A stretch of 64,000 nt of DNA from DATMRS01 sp035566015 (GCA_035566015.1 DATMRS010000002.1:62001-126000), one strand, 5' to 3'; numbered from the stretch's first letter, positions 53,668-62,239 are shown. A program made the numbers and translations. The notes: generated from the sequence alone by a model not told the origin.

Positions 53668-54711
53668 TTAGCACTCAAAGGGGCGCGCGAGCCAGTGGGC
53701 GAGCGGCTGCCACAGGGCTTCGCGCGCCCGCCCCCCGGCGACCATGCCGACGTGGCCGAGGCCGAGCGTCAGCCGCTCACCGATGCCGGTCGCGCTTGCC
53801 TGCGGGACGATCCGGTCGGTGGTCGAGACGATGTCGAGCGTCGGGCGGCGGATCGTCGCGGGATCGATCGCCTCGCCCGCCACTCGCCAGCGGCCCTCGC
53901 CGGGCAGATCGAGGCCGAAGAAATCCTCGATCAGTTCCTGTGCGGCGGCAAAGGTGAGGGGTGGCCCGTCATTCGCCCAATCTTCGAGCGCGACAAAGCC
54001 CTGCACGGCGGCGCTGGCGGGATCGAGACGGCCGAACGCCTCGAACTTGGAGACGGTGCGCGCGGGATCGAGCCGCCAGAAGCCCGACTGCAATATCTCC
54101 ATCGGCAGCAGGCCGAGTTGGTCCGCCACCGGCGAAGCGGCCTGCCACAGAGCGGCTAGGTCGGCGCGACTATCGAGCGGAAAGCCTTCGAAGCGCCACG
54201 GCGCGGCGATCAGGGCGAGCGAGGAAATCGGGTGCAACGCGGCGGCGGCGATCGCCATCGTCCCACCGAGACAGTAGCCGACCAGTGCTGCCGGTTCACC
54301 GAGCGCGTCGAGAAGCGGCAGCAGCAAGTGCTCGACATGGCGGGCGATGGACAGGGTGCGTTCGGCGGGGGCGGGCTCTCCCCAATCGACCAGCAGGGGG
54401 CGTATGCCCTGGCCCGACAGCCAGCGCAGGAGCGAATTGTCTTTCGCGAGATCAAGGATATGCGGAGGGTTGATGAGCGAAGGCACGAAGATGGCGGGCC
54501 GCCCCGCGCCGCCATAATCGCGCAGCACGGCCCGCCCGGCGGAGGCGATGATCGGCATTTGGGGAAGCGACGGCGCGCGTGGCGCCTCCTGATAGGCACG
54601 CAGGCCCAGCAGCGCGGCGGCGCGGCGATCGGGCGCTGCTGCGGTTTCGCTGCGCAGCAATTCAATGAAAAGCGGCAGCGGACGGGGCTTGTGTTGCGGC
54701 GCGGTATTCAT
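53668..54711 (-). CDS. PhaC-like alpha/beta-fold enzyme with cysteine nucleophile
   Basis: Three hundred and forty-seven residues. The nucleophile box is VGYCLGGTMA with Cys147 in place of the serine of ordinary hydrolases. Asp299 (STTDRIVP) and His320 (GLGHVGMV) complete a triad spaced like that of class III PHA synthase (Cys149, Asp302, His331 as I recall). VPSLINPPHILDL and LLVDWGEP also match PhaC. The length equals class III PhaC, but its partner PhaE is not here. It could be a synthase, or a related acyltransferase or depolymerase. It is divergent from phaR, 38 bp apart. Confidence 0.82.
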   Translation of the reverse strand: MNTAPQHKPRPLPLFIELLRSETAAAPDRRAAALLGLRAYQEAPRAPSLPQMPIIASAGRAVLRDYGGAGRPAIFVPSLINPPHILDLAKDNSLLRWLSGQGIRPLLVDWGEPAPAERTLSIARHVEHLLLPLLDALGEPAALVGYCLGGTMAIAAAALHPISSLALIAAPWRFEGFPLDSRADLAALWQAASPVADQLGLLPMEILQSGFWRLDPARTVSKFEAFGRLDPASAAVQGFVALEDWANDGPPLTFAAAQELIEDFFGLDLPGEGRWRVAGEAIDPATIRRPTLDIVSTTDRIVPQASATGIGERLTLGLGHVGMVAGGRAREALWQPLAHWLARPFEC

Positions 54712-54749
54712 CGATGATACGCTATCGCACTTTCTGGAGGGGCACAGGC

Positions 54750-55310
54750 ATGGCGAAATCTTCCGGCGGTTCCGGCACGGTCGTAATCAAGAAATATGCC
54801 AATCGCAGGCTCTATAACACTGAGACGTCGAGCTACATCACGCTCGACCATCTCGCCGCGATGACGCGGGAAGGCCGCGATTTCAGGGTGATCGACGCCA
54901 AGACCGAAGAGGATATAACCCACAGCGTCCTCACCCAGATCATCATGGAGGAGGAAAATCGCGGGCAGACGATGCTGCCGGTCAGCTTCCTGCGCCAGCT
55001 TATCTCGCTCTATGGCGACTCGATGCAGGCGATGGTGCCGCAATATCTGGAAGCCTCGATGGAGGCGTTCCGCCGCAATCAGGCGCAGTTCCGCACCGCG
55101 ATGGAGGGCGCCTTCGCAGGCGGCCCCTTCGCCGAGATCGCCAAGCGCAACATGGAAATGTTCGAGGCGGCCGCGAATGCGCTGAAGCCGGGCCGGCCGG
55201 GCGATGCTGCCCCCGCCGCCCAGCCGTCTCCCGACAAGGCGGACGAGATGGCGGAGCTCAAGGCGCAACTGGCGGGCCTGCAGGCCAAGATCGACAAGCT
55301 GACGAACTGA
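54750..55310 (+). CDS. phaR: polyhydroxyalkanoate synthesis regulator PhaR
   Basis: A 186-residue repressor that senses PHA granules and controls phasin and PHA genes. The N-terminal DNA-binding domain is VVIKKYANRRLYNTETSSYI with the following LDHLAAMTREG; PHB_acc repeats (TQIIMEEENRGQTMLPVSFL and the next 60 residues) follow. The C-terminus has a coiled-coil-like AELKAQLAGLQAKIDKL. The ATG at 54750 is set by TGGAGGGG; an ATG at 54714 would add 12 unmatched residues. Its divergent position beside the PhaC-like gene supports control of that gene. Confidence 0.94.
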   Translation: MAKSSGGSGTVVIKKYANRRLYNTETSSYITLDHLAAMTREGRDFRVIDAKTEEDITHSVLTQIIMEEENRGQTMLPVSFLRQLISLYGDSMQAMVPQYLEASMEAFRRNQAQFRTAMEGAFAGGPFAEIAKRNMEMFEAAANALKPGRPGDAAPAAQPSPDKADEMAELKAQLAGLQAKIDKLTN

Positions 55311-55318
55311 CCGAAGCG

Positions 55319-55978
55319 TCAGATCGATTGCCAGATCGATGTTTTGTGGCGGCCGGCGGTGGAGAACAGCCGGCGGCCGGGCGGGGGCAGGCGTTCGATG
55401 CGCCGCAGCCAGCCCGATTGCGCCAGGACCTCATCGCAGACCGGATTGATATAGACGATCCTGAGCGGAGGAGTGCACGCCGCCTCGCGTGAGGCGCGGA
55501 TGTTGCGCAGCACCTGTTCCATCGTGGTTTCGCCGAAGGGATGGAACATGAAGAGCATCGTCATATCGGCAAAGGCGTAGCGCGTCGCGTCGGTGCAGAC
55601 GAACGAGATGTCGCGATCGGCCTGTCTGGCGCGCGCGCGGTTCGCTTCCGCTTTCGCAACCAGCTCGGGAATCAACTCCACCCCCACCGAACGCCGCGCC
55701 CCCAGCCAGGCGGCGGTGAAGACCGCGCGGCCCATGCCGGCGCCGAGATCGACGAACACATCGTCCTTGTGCAGGCCGGCATGCCGCAGGAGGCGTAATA
55801 TGTCCGCATAAGGGGTGGGTGTGTAGTGGACGTTCCACACCGCCTCTCCCTGCGCGCCGCTGCCTTCATGGAAACCGAAAGTGCGGATGCCGAGCCGGCG
55901 ATCCCAATATTCGTCATGGGGATTGAGCAGCCGCGTCTTGTATCCCTGGCCGCGAAAGCGTGCGAGCAAACCCCCCAT
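55319..55978 (-). CDS. class I SAM-dependent methyltransferase of unknown substrate
   Basis: Two hundred and nineteen residues. Motif I is FVDLGAGMGRAVFTAAWLG, motif II GVELIPELV, then VCTDATRYAF and MFHPFGETT. No substrate domain is recognised. The N-terminal YWDRRLGIRTFGFHEGSG is shared by a group of alphaproteobacterial methyltransferases without assigned role. It converges on phaR, 8 nt apart, and its start is 16 nt after the stop of the exported methyltransferase upstream. Confidence 0.8.
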   Translation of the reverse strand: MGGLLARFRGQGYKTRLLNPHDEYWDRRLGIRTFGFHEGSGAQGEAVWNVHYTPTPYADILRLLRHAGLHKDDVFVDLGAGMGRAVFTAAWLGARRSVGVELIPELVAKAEANRARARQADRDISFVCTDATRYAFADMTMLFMFHPFGETTMEQVLRNIRASREAACTPPLRIVYINPVCDEVLAQSGWLRRIERLPPPGRRLFSTAGRHKTSIWQSI

Positions 55979-55994
55979 TGCTTTTTCCGTTCTG

Positions 55995-56822
55995 TTATCG
56001 CGGCTTGATGAATTTCAGCGTCATCCGATCGCTTTCACCGATGGCGAGATAGGCGGCGCGATTCTCTTCGCCCTTGGCGAGCACGGGCGGCAGCGTCCAG
56101 ACGCCGCCCGAATAATTGGCCTTGTCCTTGGGATTGGCGTTGATTTCTGATTCTCCGACGAGGCGGAAGCCGGCGTCGGTGGCGAGCTTCACGATCGTCG
56201 AGCGCTTGAGATAGCCGCTCTTCTTCTCCAGCGCCGAATCGCGATTCTCGGGCAGGCGATGGTCGACCACGCCCAGGACGCCGCCGGGCTTCAGCGCCTT
56301 GTAGAAGGCGCCGAAGACATGCGGCGCGGCATCGTCGCCGTTCATGATGAGATTATGGACGTTGCGGAAGGTGAGGATCACGTCGGCGCTGTCGGGCGCA
56401 AGCGTCGAGGCGCCCGTCGAAGGATCGACGGTCGCGAGTTCCGCATTGGCGCCGAGAATCGCCTTGTGCGCGGCGAGCAGCTTGGCCGTGCCCTCCTTCA
56501 TGCGCATATTGTCAGGAACGAGCGCGATATAATGGCCCTTCTCGCGCAGGAGCGGGCCCAATATCTCAGTGTACCAGCCGCCCCCCGGCACATATTCCAC
56601 CAGCGTCTGATCCGGCCGGACACCGAAGAAGGCCAGTGTCTCGACCGGGTGGCGATAGCGATCGCGCTTGCGGTTCGCCTCGCTGCGCGCCGGATTCGCG
56701 ACGGCATCGGCGATCGGGCCGGTGGTCGCCGGGGCGGGGGCGGCGGACGCGACGGACGGCGCGGCCGCGGCGAGCAGGAGAATCGCGAGAAGGGGCTGGC
56801 GCACGGACATTCTCCGGGTCAT
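55995..56822 (-). CDS. methyltransferase-fold protein with signal peptide
   Basis: Two hundred and seventy-five residues. The first 28 (MSVRQPLLAILLLAAAAPSV, cut near ASAAP) form a Sec signal. The mature part is a class I methyltransferase: VEYVPGGGWYTEIL in place of the usual motif I, NMRMKEGTAKL, DVILTFRNVHNLI and LKPGGVLGVVDHR. An exported SAM enzyme is unusual because SAM is not known in the periplasm. The same fold with signal peptides recurs in sphingomonads. ATG at 56822 has GGAGAG upstream; a much longer frame to 57080 is not supported. Confidence 0.78.
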   Translation of the reverse strand: MTRRMSVRQPLLAILLLAAAAPSVASAAPAPATTGPIADAVANPARSEANRKRDRYRHPVETLAFFGVRPDQTLVEYVPGGGWYTEILGPLLREKGHYIALVPDNMRMKEGTAKLLAAHKAILGANAELATVDPSTGASTLAPDSADVILTFRNVHNLIMNGDDAAPHVFGAFYKALKPGGVLGVVDHRLPENRDSALEKKSGYLKRSTIVKLATDAGFRLVGESEINANPKDKANYSGGVWTLPPVLAKGEENRAAYLAIGESDRMTLKFIKPR

Positions 56823-56859
56823 GGCTCTCCGCCGATCTTGTGGAGGGCGGCGCGAGACT

Positions 56860-57060
56860 ATGCAAGAGATGTGGTGGTGGTTGGCGGGCGTCGCGGCGGC
56901 GCTGATCTGCCTGGCGATCGTCGCGGACAGGCGGCGCATGCGCCGACGCAACATCGACCGGCCGGGTTGGGTGCCCTGGCCGCTCGTTCTGATTCTGTCG
57001 CTCATCGCCCTCATCGCCTGCACGATCTTCGCGCTCGGCGGGACGATGGCCCCGCGCTGA
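56860..57060 (+). CDS. small two-helix membrane protein
   Basis: Sixty-six residues: helix 1 WWWLAGVAAALICLAIVA, a basic loop (DRRRMRRRNIDRPGW), helix 2 PLVLILSLIALIACTIFALG. The hydrophobic-basic-hydrophobic pattern and GGAGG upstream (13 nt) support a real gene. No function is known. A second ATG lies at 56869. Confidence 0.65.
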   Translation: MQEMWWWLAGVAAALICLAIVADRRRMRRRNIDRPGWVPWPLVLILSLIALIACTIFALGGTMAPR

Positions 57061-57083
57061 CGCGATCTCGCAATCTCCACCCT

Positions 57084-57164
57084 GTCATTCCCGCCTTCGC
57101 GGGAATGACAGAAAGATAGGAGGGGTAGCCGAGTCCATGGTCCCCGGCTTTCGCCGGGGTAACG
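57084..57164. repeat. REPIN-like palindromic repeat, short variant
   Basis: A collapsed left palindrome (GTCATTCCCGCC, TTCG, GGGAATGAC) is followed after about 30 bp by the usual right arm GGCTTTCGCCGGGG. About 81 bp in total. It lies between convergent genes (56860 and cutA), the same kind of site as the other copies. Confidence 0.75.
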
Positions 57165-57171
57165 GGGTGCC

Positions 57172-57498
57172 CTAGAAAGTTTCCCCCCTCACCCAATCGG
57201 CATAAGGGGCATGGGCGGCGGCCGTATCCCAGGCGACGATCGCCGGAACGGCGTAGCTGTGGGCGGCGGCGATCGCCTCGATCAGCGCCGGTGCGGCGGC
57301 GGTGGTGGTCTTGAAGAGGGCAGGCGTTTCGCGGCCTTCCTCGATCCGGCCTTCCCAGCGATAGAGCGAGTGGCACTCGGCGAGGATGTTGAGGCAGGCC
57401 GCCAATCGCCGTTCGATCATGTCGCGGCCGATGCGGCGGGCTTCCTCGGCATCGGCGAAAACCGCATAGACACTGACGACGCGGCCTTCGTCGCTCAT
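57172..57498 (-). CDS. cutA: divalent cation tolerance protein CutA
   Basis: A 108-residue trimeric ferredoxin-like protein linked to copper tolerance. Family signs are ERRLAACLNIL, YRWEGRIEEGRETPALFKT and a C-terminal PAIVAWDTAAA segment. The start overlaps the ctaA stop by 4 nt. Its exact role is unsettled in bacteria. Being downstream of heme A synthase, it may be linked to copper/heme supply for cytochrome oxidase. Confidence 0.93.
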   Translation of the reverse strand: MSDEGRVVSVYAVFADAEEARRIGRDMIERRLAACLNILAECHSLYRWEGRIEEGRETPALFKTTTAAAPALIEAIAAAHSYAVPAIVAWDTAAAHAPYADWVRGETF

Positions 57499-58529
57499 GC
57501 CGGGCGGCGGCCCAGCGCGTGGGCGGTGGTGACGATGCTGGCGAGAAGCAGCACCGCCATCGCCTGATGCGTCACCGCGATGTCGATCTGCACGCCGCTG
57601 AGCAAGGTCGCGATGCCGAGGCCGATCTGGCAGACGAGGGCGACGATCACGGCGATCGGCGCGAAGCGGTAGCCGCGCCGATAGGCCCGAACGGCAAGCG
57701 TCACTGCCGCCGCCGCGACGATCCACGCCAGCCAGCGGTGGATGAACTGGACGACGATCGGCTGGTCGATCAGGTTGCGCCAGGCCGGTTCCAGAAAGGC
57801 GACGCCTTCGGGGAAGAAGCGGCCGCCCATCGTCGGCCATTCGGCATAGGCATAGCCCGCGTCCAGGCCGGCGGTAAACGCGCCATAAGCGAGCTGTAAT
57901 GCCAGCAATGCGAGGACGAGTGCGCCATGGCCGGGCATCCGCGCCGGCCGCGCCGTCGGCACGCGGGCGAGCAGGCTGAGATCGAGCGCGGTCCAGATCA
58001 GCGCGGAGAAGATGAGCAGCGCGGTCAGGAGGTGCGTGGCCAGGCGAAGATGGCTGACGTCCGGCCGGTCGACCAGTCCGGAGGCCACCATCCACCAGCC
58101 GATCGCGCCCTGAAGCGCACCGAGCGCGAGGATGGCGCCCAGCCGCCAGCCATAGCCCTGCGGGATGGCGCGCCGCAAGGCGAACCAGAGGAAGGGGATC
58201 GCGAAGGCCAGCCCGATCAGCCGGCCCAGCACGCGATGCACATATTCCCAGAAGAAGATCGCCTTGAACGCGTCGAGCGTCATGCCCTGGTTGATCTTCA
58301 GATATTCGGGCGTTGCCCGGTAATGGTCGAACTCGACCTGCCAGTCATGCGCGTTGAGCGGGGGCACGATGCCCGTCACCGGTTCCCATCGTGTCATCGA
58401 CAGGCCCGATTCGGTGAGGCGGGTGATGCCGCCGATCACGACCATCAGGAGGACGAGGAGGGCGACGAGGAACAGCCAGCGCGCGATCTCGGCGGGCTGC
58501 GCCGTGCGGGGGAGGGCATGCGAGGACAT
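57495..58529 (-). CDS. ctaA: heme A synthase (Cox15/CtaA type 2)
   Basis: A 344-residue integral membrane enzyme that oxidises heme O to heme A for aa3-type cytochrome oxidase. Eight helices are visible. Conserved heme-ligand histidines occur in FWEYVHRVLGRL, LRLATHLLTAL, QFIHRWLAWI and VTHQAMAVL. GGITRLTESGLSMTRWEPVTG is the N-terminal signature. The start lies 56 bp from a Zur-box-like palindrome shared with merC. Confidence 0.96.
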   Translation of the reverse strand: MSSHALPRTAQPAEIARWLFLVALLVLLMVVIGGITRLTESGLSMTRWEPVTGIVPPLNAHDWQVEFDHYRATPEYLKINQGMTLDAFKAIFFWEYVHRVLGRLIGLAFAIPFLWFALRRAIPQGYGWRLGAILALGALQGAIGWWMVASGLVDRPDVSHLRLATHLLTALLIFSALIWTALDLSLLARVPTARPARMPGHGALVLALLALQLAYGAFTAGLDAGYAYAEWPTMGGRFFPEGVAFLEPAWRNLIDQPIVVQFIHRWLAWIVAAAAVTLAVRAYRRGYRFAPIAVIVALVCQIGLGIATLLSGVQIDIAVTHQAMAVLLLASIVTTAHALGRRPA

Positions 58530-58584
58530 GGGCCGTGGCTATGCGCGTACCGCACGCGGATCGCAACCGGCATTGCCGGGCATC

Positions 58585-58605
58585 AAATGATATATTGTAT
58601 CTTTC
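58585..58605. promoter_or_regulatory. Zur-box-like 10-1-10 palindrome between ctaA and merC
   Basis: AAATGATATA-T-TGTATCTTTC: the right arm reversed is GAAAGATACA, matching the left arm at 7 of 10 positions. This resembles the E. coli Zur box (AAATGTTATA-N-TATAACATTTC). It is A+T-rich in a GC-rich context, 20 bp before merC, whose next gene is a Fur-family regulator of the Zur kind. It could also act on ctaA. Confidence 0.5.
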
Positions 58606-58624
58606 GGCGCGCCATGGCATTGGC

Positions 58625-59020
58625 ATGACGATGGAAGCGCCCCCGGACATGCCGCAGACCGCCGCCCCGCGTGGGCATTGGCTCGATCGACTCGCCATCG
58701 GCCTGTCGGGATTGTGCGTGGTGCACTGCATCGGCACTGCGGTTCTCGTCACCTTTCTCGCGTCGGTGGGCGGCGCCCTGCTCAATCCGGCGATCCACGA
58801 GATCGGCCTCGCGCTCGCGATCGTGCTGGCGACGCTGGGACTGGGGCGCGGCATCGCGATCCACGGTTTCGTCCTGCCTTCGCTGATCGGCGTGACGGGC
58901 ATCGCGCTGATGGCCAGCGCGCTTGTCCTGCCGCATGGCGGTGGCGAGGTGATCTGCACGATCATCGGCGTCAGCCTTGTGGCGTTCGGCCATCATCTCA
59001 ATCGCCGGGCGTTGCGATAG
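58625..59020 (+). CDS. MerC-domain membrane protein
   Basis: One hundred and thirty-one residues. Four helices are predicted by eye, and the first carries the Cys pair LCVVHC. MerC proteins move mercury in mer operons, but related MerC-domain proteins elsewhere sit next to zinc regulators and have no mercury role. No mer gene is here, and the next gene is Zur-like, so zinc or another thiol-seeking metal is more likely. Starts at 58625 and 58631 are both possible; no strong ribosome site is present. Confidence 0.75.
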   Translation: MTMEAPPDMPQTAAPRGHWLDRLAIGLSGLCVVHCIGTAVLVTFLASVGGALLNPAIHEIGLALAIVLATLGLGRGIAIHGFVLPSLIGVTGIALMASALVLPHGGGEVICTIIGVSLVAFGHHLNRRALR

Positions 59021-59071
59021 CGCGTCGCCTCCCGCTTGCCCTAAGCGACGCGAATACCTACTTTCGGCCCC

Positions 59072-59542
59072 ATGGCGCAGCCGCATGTCCATATCCTCCA
59101 CAAGGGGAATGCCCTTGCCGCCGCCGCCCGCGCCGCGCTGGAGCGCGCGGGCCAGCAGTGGACGTCGATGCGGGCCATTGTGTTCGATTCGCTTGCCTCT
59201 TTCGATCGCCCGGCTTCCGCCTATGACATTGCGGAGGCGGTTTCGAAGGCCGAGGGGCGCCGGGTCGCGGCCAACAGCGTCTATCGTATCCTCGACCTGT
59301 TCGTGACCGCGAACCTCGCGCGGCGGGTCGAAAGCTCGAACGCCTATATGGTCAACGCCCATCCCGATTGCCTGCATGACTGCATCTTCCTCGTGTGCGA
59401 CGAATGCGGCGACACCACCCACATCGATGACGATATGTTGAGCAACACGGTACGCGCAGCCGCGCAGAAAGCAGGCTTCTTCGTCGAACGCCCGGTCATC
59501 GAAATGCGTGGCCGCTGCGCCGCCTGCACGGGCGGGCACTGA
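59072..59542 (+). CDS. zur: Fur-family regulator, Zur-like
   Basis: A 156-residue metal-responsive repressor. A winged helix in residues 15-85 (SVYRILDLFVTANLARRV) precedes a dimer domain with structural zinc cysteines Cys109, Cys112 (CDEC) and Cys149, Cys152 (CAAC). His97, Cys100 and His102 near AHPDCLHDC are candidate regulatory zinc ligands. The order MerC, Zur and the upstream palindrome suggest autoregulation by zinc. It could still be another Fur-family member; Zur is the best fit. Confidence 0.85.
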   Translation: MAQPHVHILHKGNALAAAARAALERAGQQWTSMRAIVFDSLASFDRPASAYDIAEAVSKAEGRRVAANSVYRILDLFVTANLARRVESSNAYMVNAHPDCLHDCIFLVCDECGDTTHIDDDMLSNTVRAAAQKAGFFVERPVIEMRGRCAACTGGH

Positions 59543-59653
59543 ATCCAGGCCGATTTCTCCTGCGTCCGGATGCCGCCTCCGCCCGATCGGTGGAGGTTCA
59601 CCCGCCGGAAAGGATCGGCTAAGACGATGGTTTGAAAGGATCGTTGCGCGCTC

Positions 59654-61579
59654 ATGACCGATCGACCCCACACCCCTCTGCTCGATACGGTGAAAACGCC
59701 GGAAGCGCTCCGGGCGCTGAAGCCCGCCGAACTCAGGCAATTGGCGGACGAACTGAGGCAGGAGACGATTTCGGCGGTTTCGGTGACGGGCGGCCATCTG
59801 GGGGCGGGGCTCGGCGTGGTCGAGCTGACGGTCGCCCTGCATTATGTCTTCGATACGCCGCGCGACACGCTGATCTGGGACGTGGGCCACCAGGCCTATC
59901 CGCACAAGATATTGACCGGGCGGCGCGACCGCATCCGCACCTTGCGCGAAGGCGGCGGCCTGTCGGGCTTCACCAGGCGCGCCGAAAGCGAATATGATCC
60001 GTTCGGCGCGGCGCACAGCTCCACCTCGATCTCGGCGGCGATCGGTTTTGCGGTCGCCAACAAGCTGGCGGACCAGCCGGGCAAGGCGATCGCGGTGATC
60101 GGCGACGGCGCGATGTCGGCCGGCATGGCCTATGAGGCGATGAACAACGCATGCGAGGCCGGCAATCGGCTGGTCGTCATCCTGAACGACAACGACATGT
60201 CGATCGCCCCGCCGGTGGGGGCGCTTTCGGCCTATCTCGCGCAGCTCATCTCGTCGAAGCATTTCGTCTCGGTGCGTGAGGTGCTGCGCAAGCTCGCGCG
60301 GAAGATGCCGCGCCCGATCCACCAGGCGGCGCGCCGGGCGGACGAATATGCGCGCGGCATGGCGACGGGCGGCACGCTGTTCGAGGAACTGGGCTTCTAT
60401 TATGTCGGCCCCGTCGACGGCCATAATCTCGACCATCTGCTGCCGATTCTGGAAAATGTGCGCGACGCCGATCTGGGGCCGATCCTCGTCCACGTCGTCA
60501 CCCGCAAGGGCAAGGGCTATGCCCCGGCCGAGGCGGCGGCGGACAAATATCATGGCGTCCAGCGGTTCGACGTCGTCTCGGGCGTGCAGGCCAAGGCGCC
60601 GGCGGGTCCGCCAAGCTATACCGGCGTGTTCGCCAAGGCCCTGGTGGCCGAGGGCGAGCGCGACGACAGGGTCTGCGCGGTCACGGCGGCGATGCCGTCG
60701 GGCACGGGGCTCGACAAGTTCCAGGCGAAATTCCCGCATCGCTGTTTCGATGTCGGCATTGCCGAGCAGCATGCCGTGACCTTCGCCGCCGGCCTTGCCG
60801 CGCAAGGCATGCGGCCCTTCTGCGCGATCTACTCGACCTTCCTGCAACGCGCCTACGATCAGGTGGTGCACGATGTCGCGATCCAGAACCTGCCGGTGCG
60901 CTTCGCGATCGACCGGGCGGGGCTGGTCGGCGCCGACGGGGCGACGCACGCCGGCAGCTTCGACGTCACCTATCTTGCGACCTTGCCCAATTTCGTGGTG
61001 ATGGCGGCGGCCGACGAGGCCGAGCTGGTGCACATGGTGCACACGATGGCGCTCCATGACAGCGGGCCGATCGCGGTGCGCTATCCGCGCGGCAACGGCA
61101 CCGGCGTCGCGCTGCCGGCGGCGCCGGAGCGGCTGGCGATCGGCAAGGGCCGGATCGTGCGCCAGGGCAAGGCGGTGGCGATCCTCTCACTCGGCACGCG
61201 CCTCGGCGAGGCGGAAAAGGCCGCCGACCAACTGGAGGCGCAGGGCCTGTCGACCACCGTCGCCGACCTGCGTTTCGCCAAACCGCTGGACGAGACGCTG
61301 ATCCGTACCTTGCTCACCTCGCACGACGTCGCGGTGACGATCGAGGAGGGGGCGATCGGCGGGCTCGGCGCGCACGTCCTCACGCTCGCTTCGGATGAAG
61401 GGCTGATCGATCGCGGCCTCAAGCTGCGGACGATGCGGCTGCCCGATCGCTTCCAGGATCAGGACAAGCCCGAGCGCCAATATGAGGAAGCGGGGCTTGA
61501 CGCCGATGCGATCGTCGCGACCGTCCTCGCCGCGCTGCACCACAATAGCAGCGGGTTGAAGGAAGGCGCGCGCGCCTGA
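59654..61579 (+). CDS. dxs: 1-deoxy-D-xylulose-5-phosphate synthase
   Basis: First enzyme of the MEP isoprenoid pathway, using thiamine diphosphate to join pyruvate and glyceraldehyde 3-phosphate. The 641 residues contain GGHLGAGLGVVEL, GDGAMSAGMAYEAMNNA for TPP-Mg, LNDNDMSIAP and the transketolase parts (FAIDRAGLVGADGATHAG). Length is standard. An AAGGA site precedes the ATG. It converges on the hydrolase at 61583. Confidence 0.98.
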   Translation: MTDRPHTPLLDTVKTPEALRALKPAELRQLADELRQETISAVSVTGGHLGAGLGVVELTVALHYVFDTPRDTLIWDVGHQAYPHKILTGRRDRIRTLREGGGLSGFTRRAESEYDPFGAAHSSTSISAAIGFAVANKLADQPGKAIAVIGDGAMSAGMAYEAMNNACEAGNRLVVILNDNDMSIAPPVGALSAYLAQLISSKHFVSVREVLRKLARKMPRPIHQAARRADEYARGMATGGTLFEELGFYYVGPVDGHNLDHLLPILENVRDADLGPILVHVVTRKGKGYAPAEAAADKYHGVQRFDVVSGVQAKAPAGPPSYTGVFAKALVAEGERDDRVCAVTAAMPSGTGLDKFQAKFPHRCFDVGIAEQHAVTFAAGLAAQGMRPFCAIYSTFLQRAYDQVVHDVAIQNLPVRFAIDRAGLVGADGATHAGSFDVTYLATLPNFVVMAAADEAELVHMVHTMALHDSGPIAVRYPRGNGTGVALPAAPERLAIGKGRIVRQGKAVAILSLGTRLGEAEKAADQLEAQGLSTTVADLRFAKPLDETLIRTLLTSHDVAVTIEEGAIGGLGAHVLTLASDEGLIDRGLKLRTMRLPDRFQDQDKPERQYEEAGLDADAIVATVLAALHHNSSGLKEGARA

Positions 61580-61582
61580 CGA

Positions 61583-62239
61583 TCAGGCGCGTAGCCCCTC
61601 GCCGGGTGTCGCCAGCATTGCCATGATGTCGCCGGGGCCGCCGGCATGCGCCACGCGCTCGCCGCTGGCGCCGATCAGCCGGTCGAGCAGCGCCAGTCCG
61701 TCCTCCCACCAGCCGATGCCGCTCGCCGCGTTGAGATGGCCATGGGGGCCGACATTGACGAAATGGCTGCCCCATTCGCGCGCCAGATCGAAGCTGTGCT
61801 GGAGCGAGGCATAGGGATCGTCTTCGCTGGCGACGAGAATCGAGGGGAAGGGCAGGAGGGCGCGGGGCGAAGGCGCGAACCGCCGCAATTCCTCGCAGGC
61901 GTCCTGCCGATCGACATCGGCGGGGGCGACGAGCAGCGCGCCCGCCACGGGCCAGGCCCAGGGCTGCCCCGCCAGCGCCGCCCACCAGGCCACGGCAAGG
62001 CAGCCGAGGCTGTGCGCGACCAGGATCACCGGCTGCTCGGCGGCGCGAACCGCCTGATCGAGGCGCGTTACCCAGCCGTTGCGGCGCGGCGCTGCCCAAT
62101 TGCCGAGATCGACACGGACGATATCGTCATAGGCCCGCTCCCACAAAGTCTGCCAATGTTCCGGGCCCGACCCGTTGAGGCCGGGGACGGTGAGGATCAA
62201 CGGTCGCCTGCCGCTGAAATCGGATAGGCCGTATGTCAT
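61583..62239 (-). CDS. RBBP9/YdeN-family alpha/beta hydrolase
   Basis: A 218-residue small serine hydrolase: VPGLNGSGPEHWQTLWE at the N-terminus, nucleophile VAHSLGCLAVAWW, and His in NVGPHGHLNAASG with the nearby Asp in SEDDPYAS. These are the marks of the RBBP9/YdeN family. The ATG at 62239 has AAGGA upstream; one at 62260 adds seven residues. The substrate is unknown. Confidence 0.88.
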   Translation of the reverse strand: MTYGLSDFSGRRPLILTVPGLNGSGPEHWQTLWERAYDDIVRVDLGNWAAPRRNGWVTRLDQAVRAAEQPVILVAHSLGCLAVAWWAALAGQPWAWPVAGALLVAPADVDRQDACEELRRFAPSPRALLPFPSILVASEDDPYASLQHSFDLAREWGSHFVNVGPHGHLNAASGIGWWEDGLALLDRLIGASGERVAHAGGPGDIMAMLATPGEGLRA

